From the NCBI GenBank assembly GCA_007750655.1, contig CP036290.1:496001-560000 (forward strand): 64,000 bases of DNA, written 5' to 3'. The position numbers and the translations under genes are program-made. A model generated the notes under the pieces. The model ran no database searches, was not told the DNA's origin, and saw only the letters and a list, made by a program, of their open reading frames with translations. The stretch is from Rohdeia mirabilis (lineage in GTDB: Bacteria > Planctomycetota > UBA1135 > GCA-002686595). This document shows, piece after piece, positions 26,657-34,568 of the stretch (position 1 is its first letter; each line of letters begins with the position of its first letter).

Positions 26657-27978
26657 AGACCACACCGACCACCGTTCCCTCGAAGCCGGCCAGCACCTCC
26701 TCGACCGCTCCCGCACCGGCCGCTCCGGCGCAGGTGCGTCCGCTGTCGTGGATGGCGCGCGCGGTGCTGGCGCGACTGCGCGAGCTCGAGCACGGCACCC
26801 TGGAGCTGCACGCGAACGGCCAGCGCTTCGAGTTCGGCGCGACCGAGCCGCGCGTGCGGATCGCGGTGCACGACGACCGCTTCTGGAGCTCGATCGCCCT
26901 GCGCGGCAGCATCGGCGCCGGCGAGGCCTACGCGGCGGGATGGTGGTCCACGGACGACCCGATCGCCGTCGTGCGCACGATGGTCCGCAACCACGACGTG
27001 CTCTCCGCGATGGAGGGTGGGCTCGCACGCCTCTCCCAGCCGTTCTTCGCGCTCTACCACCGCCTGCGCCGCAACTCGCACGCCCAGGCGCGCGCGAACA
27101 TCGCCGCGCACTACGACCTGTCGAACGAGTTCTTCGCCCTCTTCCTCGACCGGACGATGACCTACTCGTGCGGCATCTTCGACGGCGAGGACACGACGCT
27201 GGAGGAGGCGTCGCTCGCCAAGATCGACCGTCTCTGCAAGAAGCTCGACCTGCAGCCGCACCACCACCTGCTCGAGATCGGGACCGGTTGGGGCGCGCTC
27301 GCGATCCACGCCGCGCGCGAGTACGGCTGCCGCGTCACGACGACCACCATCTCGCAACAGCAGTACGACCTGGCCAAGGAGCGCATCGAGAAGGCCGGTC
27401 TCGAGGACCGCATCACGCTCCTGTTCGAGGACTACCGCAATCTGACGGGCACCTACGACCGTCTCGTCTCGGTCGAGATGATCGAGGCGGTGGGGCACCA
27501 GTACTTCGGCGAGTTCTACGAGAAGTGCGGCGCGCTGCTGAAGCCCGACGGCTACATGGCGATCCAAGCGATCACCATCGCCGACTCGCACTACGAGCGC
27601 GCGAAGGGGTCGGTCGACTTCATCCAGCGCTACATCTTCCCCGGCTCGTGCATCCCGTCGATCACGGCGCTGCAGGTGGCGATGTCGAGGAACAGCGACC
27701 TGACCGCGGTACACCTCGAGGACTTCGGCGCGCACTACGCCCGCACGCTCGGCGTCTGGCACGCGAACCTGCGCGCCGGCTGGGACGAAGCCAAGCAACT
27801 CGGCCTGTCCGAGGATTTCCTGCGCCTGTGGGAGTTCTACTTCGCCTACTGTGCCGGCGGCTTCGCGGAGCGTCACATCGGCGTGTCCCAGGTGCTCTAC
27901 GCCAAACCGTTCGCCCACCGCGCGCCCGTCCTGCCGCCGCCGGTGACGGCCGGCAGCGTCACGGACGGCAGTTTCTGA
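26653..27978 (+). CDS. Cyclopropane-fatty-acyl-phospholipid synthase (full-length type, second copy)
   Basis: The 441-residue product has the complete CFA-synthase layout. After a Pro/Thr/Ala-rich leader (residues 1-30), the N-terminal lipid-binding domain includes GSIGAGEAYAAGWWSTDDP. The catalytic domain includes ANIAAHYDLSNEFFALFLD, MTYSCGIFD, the SAM motif LLEIGTGWGALAIHAA, and SVEMIEAVGHQYFGEFY with the conserved acidic residues near the active site. The C-terminal signature is QRYIFPGSCIPS. It transfers a methylene or methyl from SAM to unsaturated phospholipid acyl chains. It overlaps DUF1365 by four bases and precedes DUF2878. Confidence 0.93.
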   Translation: MKTTPTTVPSKPASTSSTAPAPAAPAQVRPLSWMARAVLARLRELEHGTLELHANGQRFEFGATEPRVRIAVHDDRFWSSIALRGSIGAGEAYAAGWWSTDDPIAVVRTMVRNHDVLSAMEGGLARLSQPFFALYHRLRRNSHAQARANIAAHYDLSNEFFALFLDRTMTYSCGIFDGEDTTLEEASLAKIDRLCKKLDLQPHHHLLEIGTGWGALAIHAAREYGCRVTTTTISQQQYDLAKERIEKAGLEDRITLLFEDYRNLTGTYDRLVSVEMIEAVGHQYFGEFYEKCGALLKPDGYMAIQAITIADSHYERAKGSVDFIQRYIFPGSCIPSITALQVAMSRNSDLTAVHLEDFGAHYARTLGVWHANLRAGWDEAKQLGLSEDFLRLWEFYFAYCAGGFAERHIGVSQVLYAKPFAHRAPVLPPPVTAGSVTDGSF

Positions 27979-28015
27979 GGCCGCACGCTCGAGCGGGAGC
28001 GGTACACGACAGCGT

Positions 28016-28588
28016 TTGAAGAACTTCGCCAACTTCCTCGTCTTCAACGCCTGTTGGTTCGCTGCGGTCGAAGGGGCGAAGCGCGGTGCGCTGTGGCTCG
28101 GCCCGGCCGCGTTCGGAGCGATGGTGCTGCACCATCTCGTCCTGATGACGCCGGCCCGCGAGCGTTCTCGGGAACTGCTCTACCTGCTCGCGGTCGGCCT
28201 CGTCGGGACCGTCCTCGACTCGACGCTGAAGGCGACAGGACTGATCGCGTACCCCACGTCCGACGCCGCGTGGAACTTCCTCGTCGTGCCGCCCTGGATC
28301 ACCGCTCTGTGGATCGGGTTCGCGACGATGCCGCGCCTGTCGCTCGCGTGGCTCGGCCGGCGCCCGTGGTGGCTCGCGTTCTGTCTGGGCGCGGTCGGCG
28401 GGCCGATGTCCTTCTACGGCGGCACCAAGTTCGGAGCGATCGCGGCGAGCGGGACCGAGCCCTGGGCGACCTACCTGGCGCTGTCGATCGAGTACGCGCT
28501 GCTCACCACGCTGATGCTGCGGTTCGCTCCCGCGCGGGCCGTCGACGAGAGCGCCCTTCCGTCCGTCGCGCCCCTCCCGCACCACTAG
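28016..28588 (+). CDS. DUF2878 membrane protein
   Basis: The 190-residue protein has about five to six transmembrane segments (LVFNACWFAAVEGA, GPAAFGAMVLHHLVLM, LLYLLAVGLVGTVLD, FLVVPPWITALWIGFA, FCLGAVGGPMSFYGG). The pairs LDSTLKATGLIAY and GPMSFYGGTKFGAI are typical of DUF2878. A TTG start is used, 38 bases after the CFA-synthase stop. The family is repeatedly found in CFA/DUF1365 clusters and is the last gene of this operon. The molecular role is unknown. Confidence 0.85.
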   Translation: MKNFANFLVFNACWFAAVEGAKRGALWLGPAAFGAMVLHHLVLMTPARERSRELLYLLAVGLVGTVLDSTLKATGLIAYPTSDAAWNFLVVPPWITALWIGFATMPRLSLAWLGRRPWWLAFCLGAVGGPMSFYGGTKFGAIAASGTEPWATYLALSIEYALLTTLMLRFAPARAVDESALPSVAPLPHH

Positions 28589-28676
28589 GGCGAAAGGGTG
28601 CGGTCGCAGCGTTGTTTCGCAGAGCGGCCGTGCGCAGGATGGTGCGACACGGCCCTGCCCGCCGTCCCTGCCTCCC

Positions 28677-29129
28677 ATGTCCGACGACATCGCTGAGACC
28701 CCCGCACGGAGCGCGTACCTGGCCATCATCCAGGTCGCCGATCGCCTGTCGGGCGACTTCAGTTCGCTGTTCCGCTCGCGCGGGCTGACTCTCGCTCAGT
28801 TCAACGTGCTGCGCATCCTGGTCAAGGCGCCCGAGGAAGGCGTGCCGTGCCAGCACATCGCGGACAACCTGCTGCACCGGGTCCCGGACGTGACGCGCCT
28901 CGTCGGGCGGATGGAGGCGGCGCAGTTGGTCACTCGCGAACGCTGCCCGCTCGACCGCCGCGTGGTGCGCGTGCGCGTGACGCCGCACGGTCGGTCGACC
29001 TGCGAGGGTCTCTATCGCGACGTCGAGGCGCTCCATGCGAGCCAGTTCGAACCGCTCGACGTCGACGCCACCGAACGGCTCGATGCGATGCTGCGGACGT
29101 TGCTCGAGCCGTCGGCCGCCGCGGACTGA
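28677..29129 (+). CDS. MarR-family transcriptional regulator
   Basis: The 150-residue regulator has the winged helix-turn-helix of the MarR family: LTLAQFNVLRILVKAPEEG, then the recognition region IADNLLHRVPDVTRLVGRMEAAQLVTRERCPLDRR and the wing RVVRVRVTPHGRS. MarR proteins bind DNA as dimers and usually respond to small ligands or redox signals. It lies 89 bases downstream of the lipid operon on the same strand, so it may be co-transcribed with it or control it. No inverted-repeat operator is obvious in the gap. Confidence 0.9.
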   Translation: MSDDIAETPARSAYLAIIQVADRLSGDFSSLFRSRGLTLAQFNVLRILVKAPEEGVPCQHIADNLLHRVPDVTRLVGRMEAAQLVTRERCPLDRRVVRVRVTPHGRSTCEGLYRDVEALHASQFEPLDVDATERLDAMLRTLLEPSAAAD

Positions 29130-29196
29130 GGCGTCGTGGATCGTCGTGGCTGGACCATGACGAACACCGTGTGCAAGGCTCGGTCCCGGGTTCGAA

Positions 29197-30330
29197 CTAC
29201 AGCCGCCCGCCCATCGAGCCGGCGTACCCCGTCAGTTCGCCGTAGCCCGTGCCCGCGATCGGTGCACCTCGCGAACGCCCGGTGATCCGCACGGGACCCT
29301 CCCAGTAGCTCACGTCGGTGGACGCGCCCGTGACCAGCTCGCAGTTCGCGACGAACGGTTCGACGTCCAGTTCGAGGGCCTCGTCCAGGATGCTCACGCT
29401 CCAGCGGTTCGGATAGGTCGCGCCGGAGACGGGGCTCGTCCAGGCGCCGCTCGACGTCAGTTCGAACTCGTCGCGCGTGAGCGGTCGCGCATCTCCGTCC
29501 TGGTCCACCAGGGTCGCGGCCGAAGCCGGGTCGATCGAACCGTCGTCGCGCCGCAGGACGAAGCACATCAGATCGCGACCGTCGTCCAGGTGCAGCCCGA
29601 ACCAGTCCCAACCGACGACGCCCTCGCCGAGGACGCTCGAGCCGAACTCCTGGTCGAACCAGGCCGTGCCGTCCAGCTCGATGCTGGCGCCGTCGAGGCT
29701 CACGGTTCCGTCCAGCGCGAGTCGTGTGAACGAGGCGTAGGCGCTCGCGTTCGTGACCTCGAGGCCCTTTCGCGACCAGCCGTTCTCGCCGTGCAGAACG
29801 CGCGGCTTGGTCGGAGCGAGCTCGAGATCGACCGCGATGCCCTCCACTCGATCACCGGCCGTGATGTGCAGGACATCGTCCTCGGTGCGGTGGATGCGCC
29901 AGTCGAGCAGTCGCACGTCGAGGTCCTCGAGGCTGGCGGTCGCCAGGGGCGTGCCGCCGCGTTGCAGCCGTTCCGAGTGTCGCAGCCGTCCCGCGGCCAC
30001 GTCGGTGATCGCGAAGTGTCCGGCGTAGGCCTGACGGAGCGCGATATCGGACGGCGTCTCGACTCCGGTCAACGGGGTGAGCCCGACGCGGAAGATCGTG
30101 AACTGCACGCCGAAACGCCGTCCGTCGGGCGCCTCGCCCTGGCCCGTGACGTACCACCACTCGGTGCGGTACTCGGGGTGCGCGCCGTGATCGCGCGGAT
30201 AGGTGAGTTCGAGCTCGCGCGGAACGCTCGGCCAGCCGTCGTCGGTCACGGTCCCGGGCGATGAGGCCGCACAGCACAGAGCGACGACGGCCCAGGCGCG
30301 TCGCACGACGTTCGCATCAACCCACTTCAC
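29197..30330 (-). CDS. AttH/CrtC-like lipocalin-type protein
   Basis: The 377-residue protein matches the AttH / hydroxyneurosporene-synthase (CrtC-like) lipocalin family. The hallmark is HPEYRTEWWYVTGQG, followed by GVQFTIFRVGL, AWFDQEFGSS and GWDWFGLHLDDGRDLM. The hydrophobic leader (RRAWAVVALCCAASS) suggests export. The start at 30330 is a GTG overlapping the ABC permease gene by 14 bases; a second GTG at 30306 would begin right at the leader and is equally plausible. It is the last gene of a three-gene unit with an FtsX-type permease and an ATPase, the standard AttEFGH-like arrangement. The ligand is probably a lipid or isoprenoid, by inference. Confidence 0.85.
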   Translation of the reverse strand: MKWVDANVVRRAWAVVALCCAASSPGTVTDDGWPSVPRELELTYPRDHGAHPEYRTEWWYVTGQGEAPDGRRFGVQFTIFRVGLTPLTGVETPSDIALRQAYAGHFAITDVAAGRLRHSERLQRGGTPLATASLEDLDVRLLDWRIHRTEDDVLHITAGDRVEGIAVDLELAPTKPRVLHGENGWSRKGLEVTNASAYASFTRLALDGTVSLDGASIELDGTAWFDQEFGSSVLGEGVVGWDWFGLHLDDGRDLMCFVLRRDDGSIDPASAATLVDQDGDARPLTRDEFELTSSGAWTSPVSGATYPNRWSVSILDEALELDVEPFVANCELVTGASTDVSYWEGPVRITGRSRGAPIAGTGYGELTGYAGSMGGRL

Positions 30331-32923
30331 GGAGCACCTCGCGCGGGGGACGGAGCAGCGCGCCGAGCGCCGGAGGAAGACCGGCCAGGACGCACGCGGG
30401 AAGGACGGCGGCGACGGTGACGAGCACCGGCTTCCAGGGCGGCAGGAACGCGAGGCTCCAGCCGTGCGACTGCACGTTGACGACGGTCACGAGGATCCAG
30501 CCGACGGCGACGCCGAGCACCGTGCCGGCCGCGGCGCCGACGAGTCCGAGGACCAGCGCTTCGCCGAGAACGAGCGTCGCCACCTGGCTGCGCGCGGCAC
30601 CGATCACGCGCACGACGGCCAGATCGAAGCGCCGCTCGCGCACCAGCGCACCGAGGACCGTGACGACGGCGAGGGCCGCGGCGATCGACGCGAGGACCTG
30701 CAGCGCGATCGTCACCGCGAACGTGCGATCGAAGATGCCGAGTACGCGGTCGAACAGCTCGCGGCGCACGAAGACGTCGACCCAGGCGTCGTTCCCGAGC
30801 GCCGCGAGGAAACGCGTGCGGTCGGCCTCGATGTCCGCGTCCGGCGGCAGGTGGATCGAGACGGTGCGCGAGAGGCCGCCGTCGTGCAGCTCGAGCCAAC
30901 GTGCTTCGTCGACCAGGACGCGCCCCTCCTGACCCGCGTACTCGCGCACGACGGCGACGACCGGCGCGCGCAGGAGGCCGCCCGCCGTCTCGAGTTCGAT
31001 CGTCGAGTCGACCCAGACGTCGAAGCGGCGCGCGAAGGGTTCGTTGACCAGGACGCCGCCCACGGCGAGCGCGCGCTCGAACGCCGCGGCCGCCGGTCCG
31101 CCCGCGAGCAGCGGCGTGTCCCCGTGCCGGGTGTGGACGACGAACGGCGACCCGCCCAGGAGGACTCGCTCGCCCGCGTAGCGCGCGTCGGCCTGCCGGT
31201 ACGACGAGACGTTGTTCGCGCCGAACAGCTCGGTCGCGGTGGCCACGACGTTCTCGTCCAACGTCTCGCCCGCGCCGGAACTGACGAACAGGTCGGCGGT
31301 CATCGCTTCGTCCGTCCACTCGACGACCGTCAGTCGGAACGAGCCGACCATCGTCGCCATCGCCACGGCCAGTCCGACCGCGATCGCGACCGCGCCCGCC
31401 GCCCAGGCCGCGCGCCCGCGACTCGATGCGAGTGCCGCCTGCGCGAGTCGCAGGGCCACGCCGCGCGGCCCACGGCCCACGCGCGCACGCGCCACGAGGT
31501 CGACGAGCGACGGCGTGCACGCCACCGACGCCGCCAGCAACAACAGGCACGCGGTCAGCGCCCAGACGGGCTTGCGTCCGATCGGCGGCAGCTGGAGCAA
31601 CCCGATCGCGACCAGCACGAGTCCACCGACGGCGCCCCAGCAGGCGAGGTGTCCGCGCGGGCCCATGCGCGACGGTCGTTCGGCGCGCAGGCCCTGCACG
31701 GGCGGTACGCCGATCGCTTCGCGCAGCGGCAACAGAGCTGCGAACAGTGCCGCGCCGACGCCGAGCACGACGCCGAACGGCAGCCACCACGTCTGGAACG
31801 TCGCGCTCGAGCCCAACGCGTCGGGCGCGATCGAGTAGGCCGCTCCCTGGACGCCGACCACGGCAGCGCGCGCCCCGAACGCTCCGAAGACCACGCCGAG
31901 CACGCCGCCGGCGAGTCCGATGATCGCCGCTTCGCCGAGGACGCCGGCCGCCAGTTGGGCGCGCGACGCACCGAGCGAGCGCATCAGGGCCAAGCGGTCG
32001 CGGCGTTGGACCACGCTGGTCGCGAGGGTCGTCGCCACCAGCGCGATGCCGACCAACATCGACACGCCCGACAGCGCCGTGAGGTTGAAGCGCAGCGACG
32101 AGACGAGGCGTTCGCCCTCGGCGCGGCGCGCGGACGGGGCGTCGGCCCACAGACGCGCGCGGGCATCGTCCACGGCGAGCAACGAGTCCACGCGTTCGCG
32201 CAGCGCCGCGATCGTCGCGCCGTCCATCGGCTGCGGCCCGCGCGGGACGAGTTCGACGCGGTCGAAGCGCTCGCCGCGGCCGAACAGCTCGCGCGCCGTC
32301 CCGGTGTCGACCACGACCGTTCGCGCCCACGGGCTCGCGAGGCGTCCGGGATCGAAGACGGCGACGATCGGCAGCGCGGTCGGGCCACCGGTCGCGAGCA
32401 GCGACAGCGCATCGCCGCGCTCGAGGCCCAGTTCGTCGGCGAGGGGCCGCGGCACGAACACGCCCCGCTCGAACAGCAGCGTGCGCAGATCGCCGTCCGC
32501 TCCGTCGCCCTCGAAGACGTCGGTGAGTTCGGTCGCGCCACCGGTCTTTTCCGCGCGCAGGCGCCGGTCGGAGACGAGGTCGAGGCCGAGGACACGCAGG
32601 CGCACACCGGCTTCGGCGCTCGGGTCCTGCGTGCTCGGCGCGACGCGGGCGGTGTCCTCGACCACCGGCGCCAGATCGACCGTGTCCGCGACCGCCGCCA
32701 GCGCCACCAGTCGGTCGAACGGCACGCCGCCGGGTCCGCGCACCTCGAGCACCGCCGGCCCGGCCAGTTCCTCGACGTCGCGCGCGAGGCTGGCCACGGC
32801 TGCGTCGCTGCCCGCGACCGTCGCGATCACCGCCGCGACACCGACCGCCACGCCGAGCACGCTCGCGAAGAGGCGTCCGGGTCGCGCGACGATCGGGCGC
32901 AGTCGCAGGAGCGCGTGGTTCAT
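30317..32923 (-). CDS. ABC transporter permease of the FtsX/MacB-LolC type
   Basis: The 868-residue permease has the duplicated FtsX layout. An N-terminal helix (LFASVLGVAVGVAAVIATVAG) is followed by a large periplasmic domain. Three helices follow around LSGVSMLVGIALVATTLATSV, then a second set in the C-terminal third ending LVLGLVGAAAGTVLGVAVGW. Such permeases act as mechanotransmitters that move lipids or lipoproteins out of the inner membrane. The ATG start overlaps the ATPase stop (ATGA). A much longer open frame upstream is a shadow of the ATPase gene. Confidence 0.88.
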   Translation of the reverse strand: MNHALLRLRPIVARPGRLFASVLGVAVGVAAVIATVAGSDAAVASLARDVEELAGPAVLEVRGPGGVPFDRLVALAAVADTVDLAPVVEDTARVAPSTQDPSAEAGVRLRVLGLDLVSDRRLRAEKTGGATELTDVFEGDGADGDLRTLLFERGVFVPRPLADELGLERGDALSLLATGGPTALPIVAVFDPGRLASPWARTVVVDTGTARELFGRGERFDRVELVPRGPQPMDGATIAALRERVDSLLAVDDARARLWADAPSARRAEGERLVSSLRFNLTALSGVSMLVGIALVATTLATSVVQRRDRLALMRSLGASRAQLAAGVLGEAAIIGLAGGVLGVVFGAFGARAAVVGVQGAAYSIAPDALGSSATFQTWWLPFGVVLGVGAALFAALLPLREAIGVPPVQGLRAERPSRMGPRGHLACWGAVGGLVLVAIGLLQLPPIGRKPVWALTACLLLLAASVACTPSLVDLVARARVGRGPRGVALRLAQAALASSRGRAAWAAGAVAIAVGLAVAMATMVGSFRLTVVEWTDEAMTADLFVSSGAGETLDENVVATATELFGANNVSSYRQADARYAGERVLLGGSPFVVHTRHGDTPLLAGGPAAAAFERALAVGGVLVNEPFARRFDVWVDSTIELETAGGLLRAPVVAVVREYAGQEGRVLVDEARWLELHDGGLSRTVSIHLPPDADIEADRTRFLAALGNDAWVDVFVRRELFDRVLGIFDRTFAVTIALQVLASIAAALAVVTVLGALVRERRFDLAVVRVIGAARSQVATLVLGEALVLGLVGAAAGTVLGVAVGWILVTVVNVQSHGWSLAFLPPWKPVLVTVAAVLPACVLAGLPPALGALLRPPREVLREVG

Positions 32924-33681
32924 CGCGCGGACCGCCGGTGCGTCGGCTCCGCGTCCGCACTGGTTCGACCGTCCACGATGCGTCCGTCGACGATGCGTAC
33001 CGTGCGATCCGCGCGCGCGGCCACCGCGTCGTCGTGGGTCGCCATCAACAGCGCGGCGCCCTCGGTGCGGCGCAGCTCGTCGAGCACGTCGAGCACCAGC
33101 GCGCCCGAGGCCGAGTCGAGGTTGCCGGTGGGCTCGTCCGCGACGACCAGGCGCGGGCGGTGGACGAGCGCGCGCGCCACGGCCACGCGCTGTTCCTCGC
33201 CGCCGGACAACTCGCCCGGGTGGTGGTTCAGTCGCGCACCGAGTCCGACGCGCTCGAGCAGTTCGCGCGCGCGCCCCGGATCGCCGCGTTCGCCCGCCAG
33301 AGCCAGCGGCAGCTCGACGTTCTCGAGCGCCGTCAGATTCGGGACCAGGTGGAAGGCCTGGAAGACGACGCCCACGGCCGTGCGGCGCAGGTGCACGAGT
33401 TCGCGTTCGGTCGCCGCCGCGAGGTCCACGCCGCACAGGATCGCGCGGCCGCCGGTGGGGGGCGGGTCGGGTCGATCGACGCCCGACGCGATGTTCAGGA
33501 GCGTCGACTTGCCGCACCCCGACGGACCGACGATCGCGACCCACTCGCCGGGCCGCACGACGAGGTCGATGCCGTCGAGGGCCGCGACCGGCGCCTCGCC
33601 CCGGCGGTACGTGCGGCGCGCGCGTTCGAGGCGCAGGACGTCGCCGCCAGCGTGCGGTGCCTTGGGATCGGTGGTGGTCAC
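32920..33681 (-). CDS. ABC transporter ATP-binding protein (LolD/MacB type)
   Basis: The 253-residue ATPase has Walker A GPSGCGKST, the Q-loop region GVVFQAFHLVPNLTALENV, the signature LSGGEEQRVAVARAL, Walker B RLVVADEPTGNLD and the H-loop MATHDDA. These are typical of the LolD/MacB group that drives FtsX-type permeases. A GTG start (MTTTDPKAPH) is chosen, since the longer frame lacks homology. It is the first gene of the ATPase-permease-lipocalin unit. Confidence 0.92.
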   Translation of the reverse strand: MTTTDPKAPHAGGDVLRLERARRTYRRGEAPVAALDGIDLVVRPGEWVAIVGPSGCGKSTLLNIASGVDRPDPPPTGGRAILCGVDLAAATERELVHLRRTAVGVVFQAFHLVPNLTALENVELPLALAGERGDPGRARELLERVGLGARLNHHPGELSGGEEQRVAVARALVHRPRLVVADEPTGNLDSASGALVLDVLDELRRTEGAALLMATHDDAVAARADRTVRIVDGRIVDGRTSADAEPTHRRSAR

Positions 33682-33725
33682 GGCGGTTCCTGCTCGCGCT
33701 GTCCGTCGACGCGTGCCGGCGCGGT

Positions 33726-34472
33726 TCAGCGGGGGCGCACCGTACCCAGTCCGCCGTCGACGCCGAGCACCTGACCGGTGACCCAGTCGTTCGCGGGGTC
33801 CAGCAACCACTGGATCGCGCGGGCCACGTCGTCGGGTCGGCCCAGGCGTCCGAGCGCGTGCATGGCCGTCGACGCCTTCGCCGAGGCCTCGTTCTCGAGG
33901 ATCGGAGCGGCCAGCGGAGTGTCCACGAGGCCCGGCGCGACCGTGTTGACGCGGATCCCGCGCGGGGCGTAGCTGGCCGCCGCCGACAGGGTCAGGCCCA
34001 TGACGCCGCCCTTCGCGGCCGCGATGGCGTCGTGGTTCGCGAGGCCGGTGCGCGCCGCGGCGGTGCTGAGCAGCACGATCGATCCACCCGTGCGCAGCAT
34101 CGCGTTGGCGCCGGCGCGCACGCAGTTGAATGCGGTCGTGAGGTTCTGGGCCAGTGTCTCCTGGAACTCCTCGGGGCTCGTGCGGTGGGCCGGCTTCAGC
34201 AGGATCGAGCCGGCCAGGTTGACCAGACCGTCGAGGCGGCCGAACTCCTTCGCGGCCGCGGCCACCGCGCTGTCCACGGCCGCGGGGTCCGTGGCGTCGA
34301 GCACCACCGATCGCGCGCCGAGCTGCGCCGCGAGCCTTTCCAGCGGTTCGGCGCGTCGGCCGGCCAGGACGAGCTGTGCGCCGGATTCGGCCAGCGCGAG
34401 GCACAGGGCGGAACCGATGCCGCCGGCGGCGCCGACGACGAAGTGGACGGGGTGGTCGTTGGGCTGGGTCAC
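33726..34472 (-). CDS. SDR-family oxidoreductase with altered catalytic tyrosine
   Basis: The 248-residue short-chain dehydrogenase has the cofactor motif GAAGGIGSALCLALAESG, NLAGSI (the NAG-like motif), and a C-terminal VDGGLGTVRP typical of FabG-like members. At the catalytic YxxxK position the sequence is IAAAK within NHDAIAAAKGGVMGL, so Tyr is replaced by Ile while Lys stays. A group of SDRs with a similar NHxAIAAAK motif exists, so this may be a real subfamily with a different mechanism or role. It lies 44 bases upstream of the ABC unit on the same strand. Confidence 0.85.
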   Translation of the reverse strand: MTQPNDHPVHFVVGAAGGIGSALCLALAESGAQLVLAGRRAEPLERLAAQLGARSVVLDATDPAAVDSAVAAAAKEFGRLDGLVNLAGSILLKPAHRTSPEEFQETLAQNLTTAFNCVRAGANAMLRTGGSIVLLSTAAARTGLANHDAIAAAKGGVMGLTLSAAASYAPRGIRVNTVAPGLVDTPLAAPILENEASAKASTAMHALGRLGRPDDVARAIQWLLDPANDWVTGQVLGVDGGLGTVRPR

Positions 34473-34526
34473 GGTCGGAGCTTCGGGTCGCCGCTCCTCG
34501 CGGATGCGGCCCAGGACCCGGGGCTC

Positions 34527-34568
34527 CGCAGCCCGCTCACCGCAGCCCGCTCACCGCAGTCCGCGCAG
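34527..34568. repeat. 14-bp direct repeat overlapping a gene end
   Basis: CGCAGCCCGCTCAC occurs at 34527 and again at 34541, with a diverged third copy from 34555. The repeat runs over the stop codon of the gene at 34551-36254, so it also encodes the last residues. Confidence 0.5.

Noticed and set aside
30203-33781. Plus-strand open frame of 1192 codons
   Set aside because: It is antisense to the AttH-like gene, the ABC permease and the ATPase, all of which have strong motifs on the other strand.
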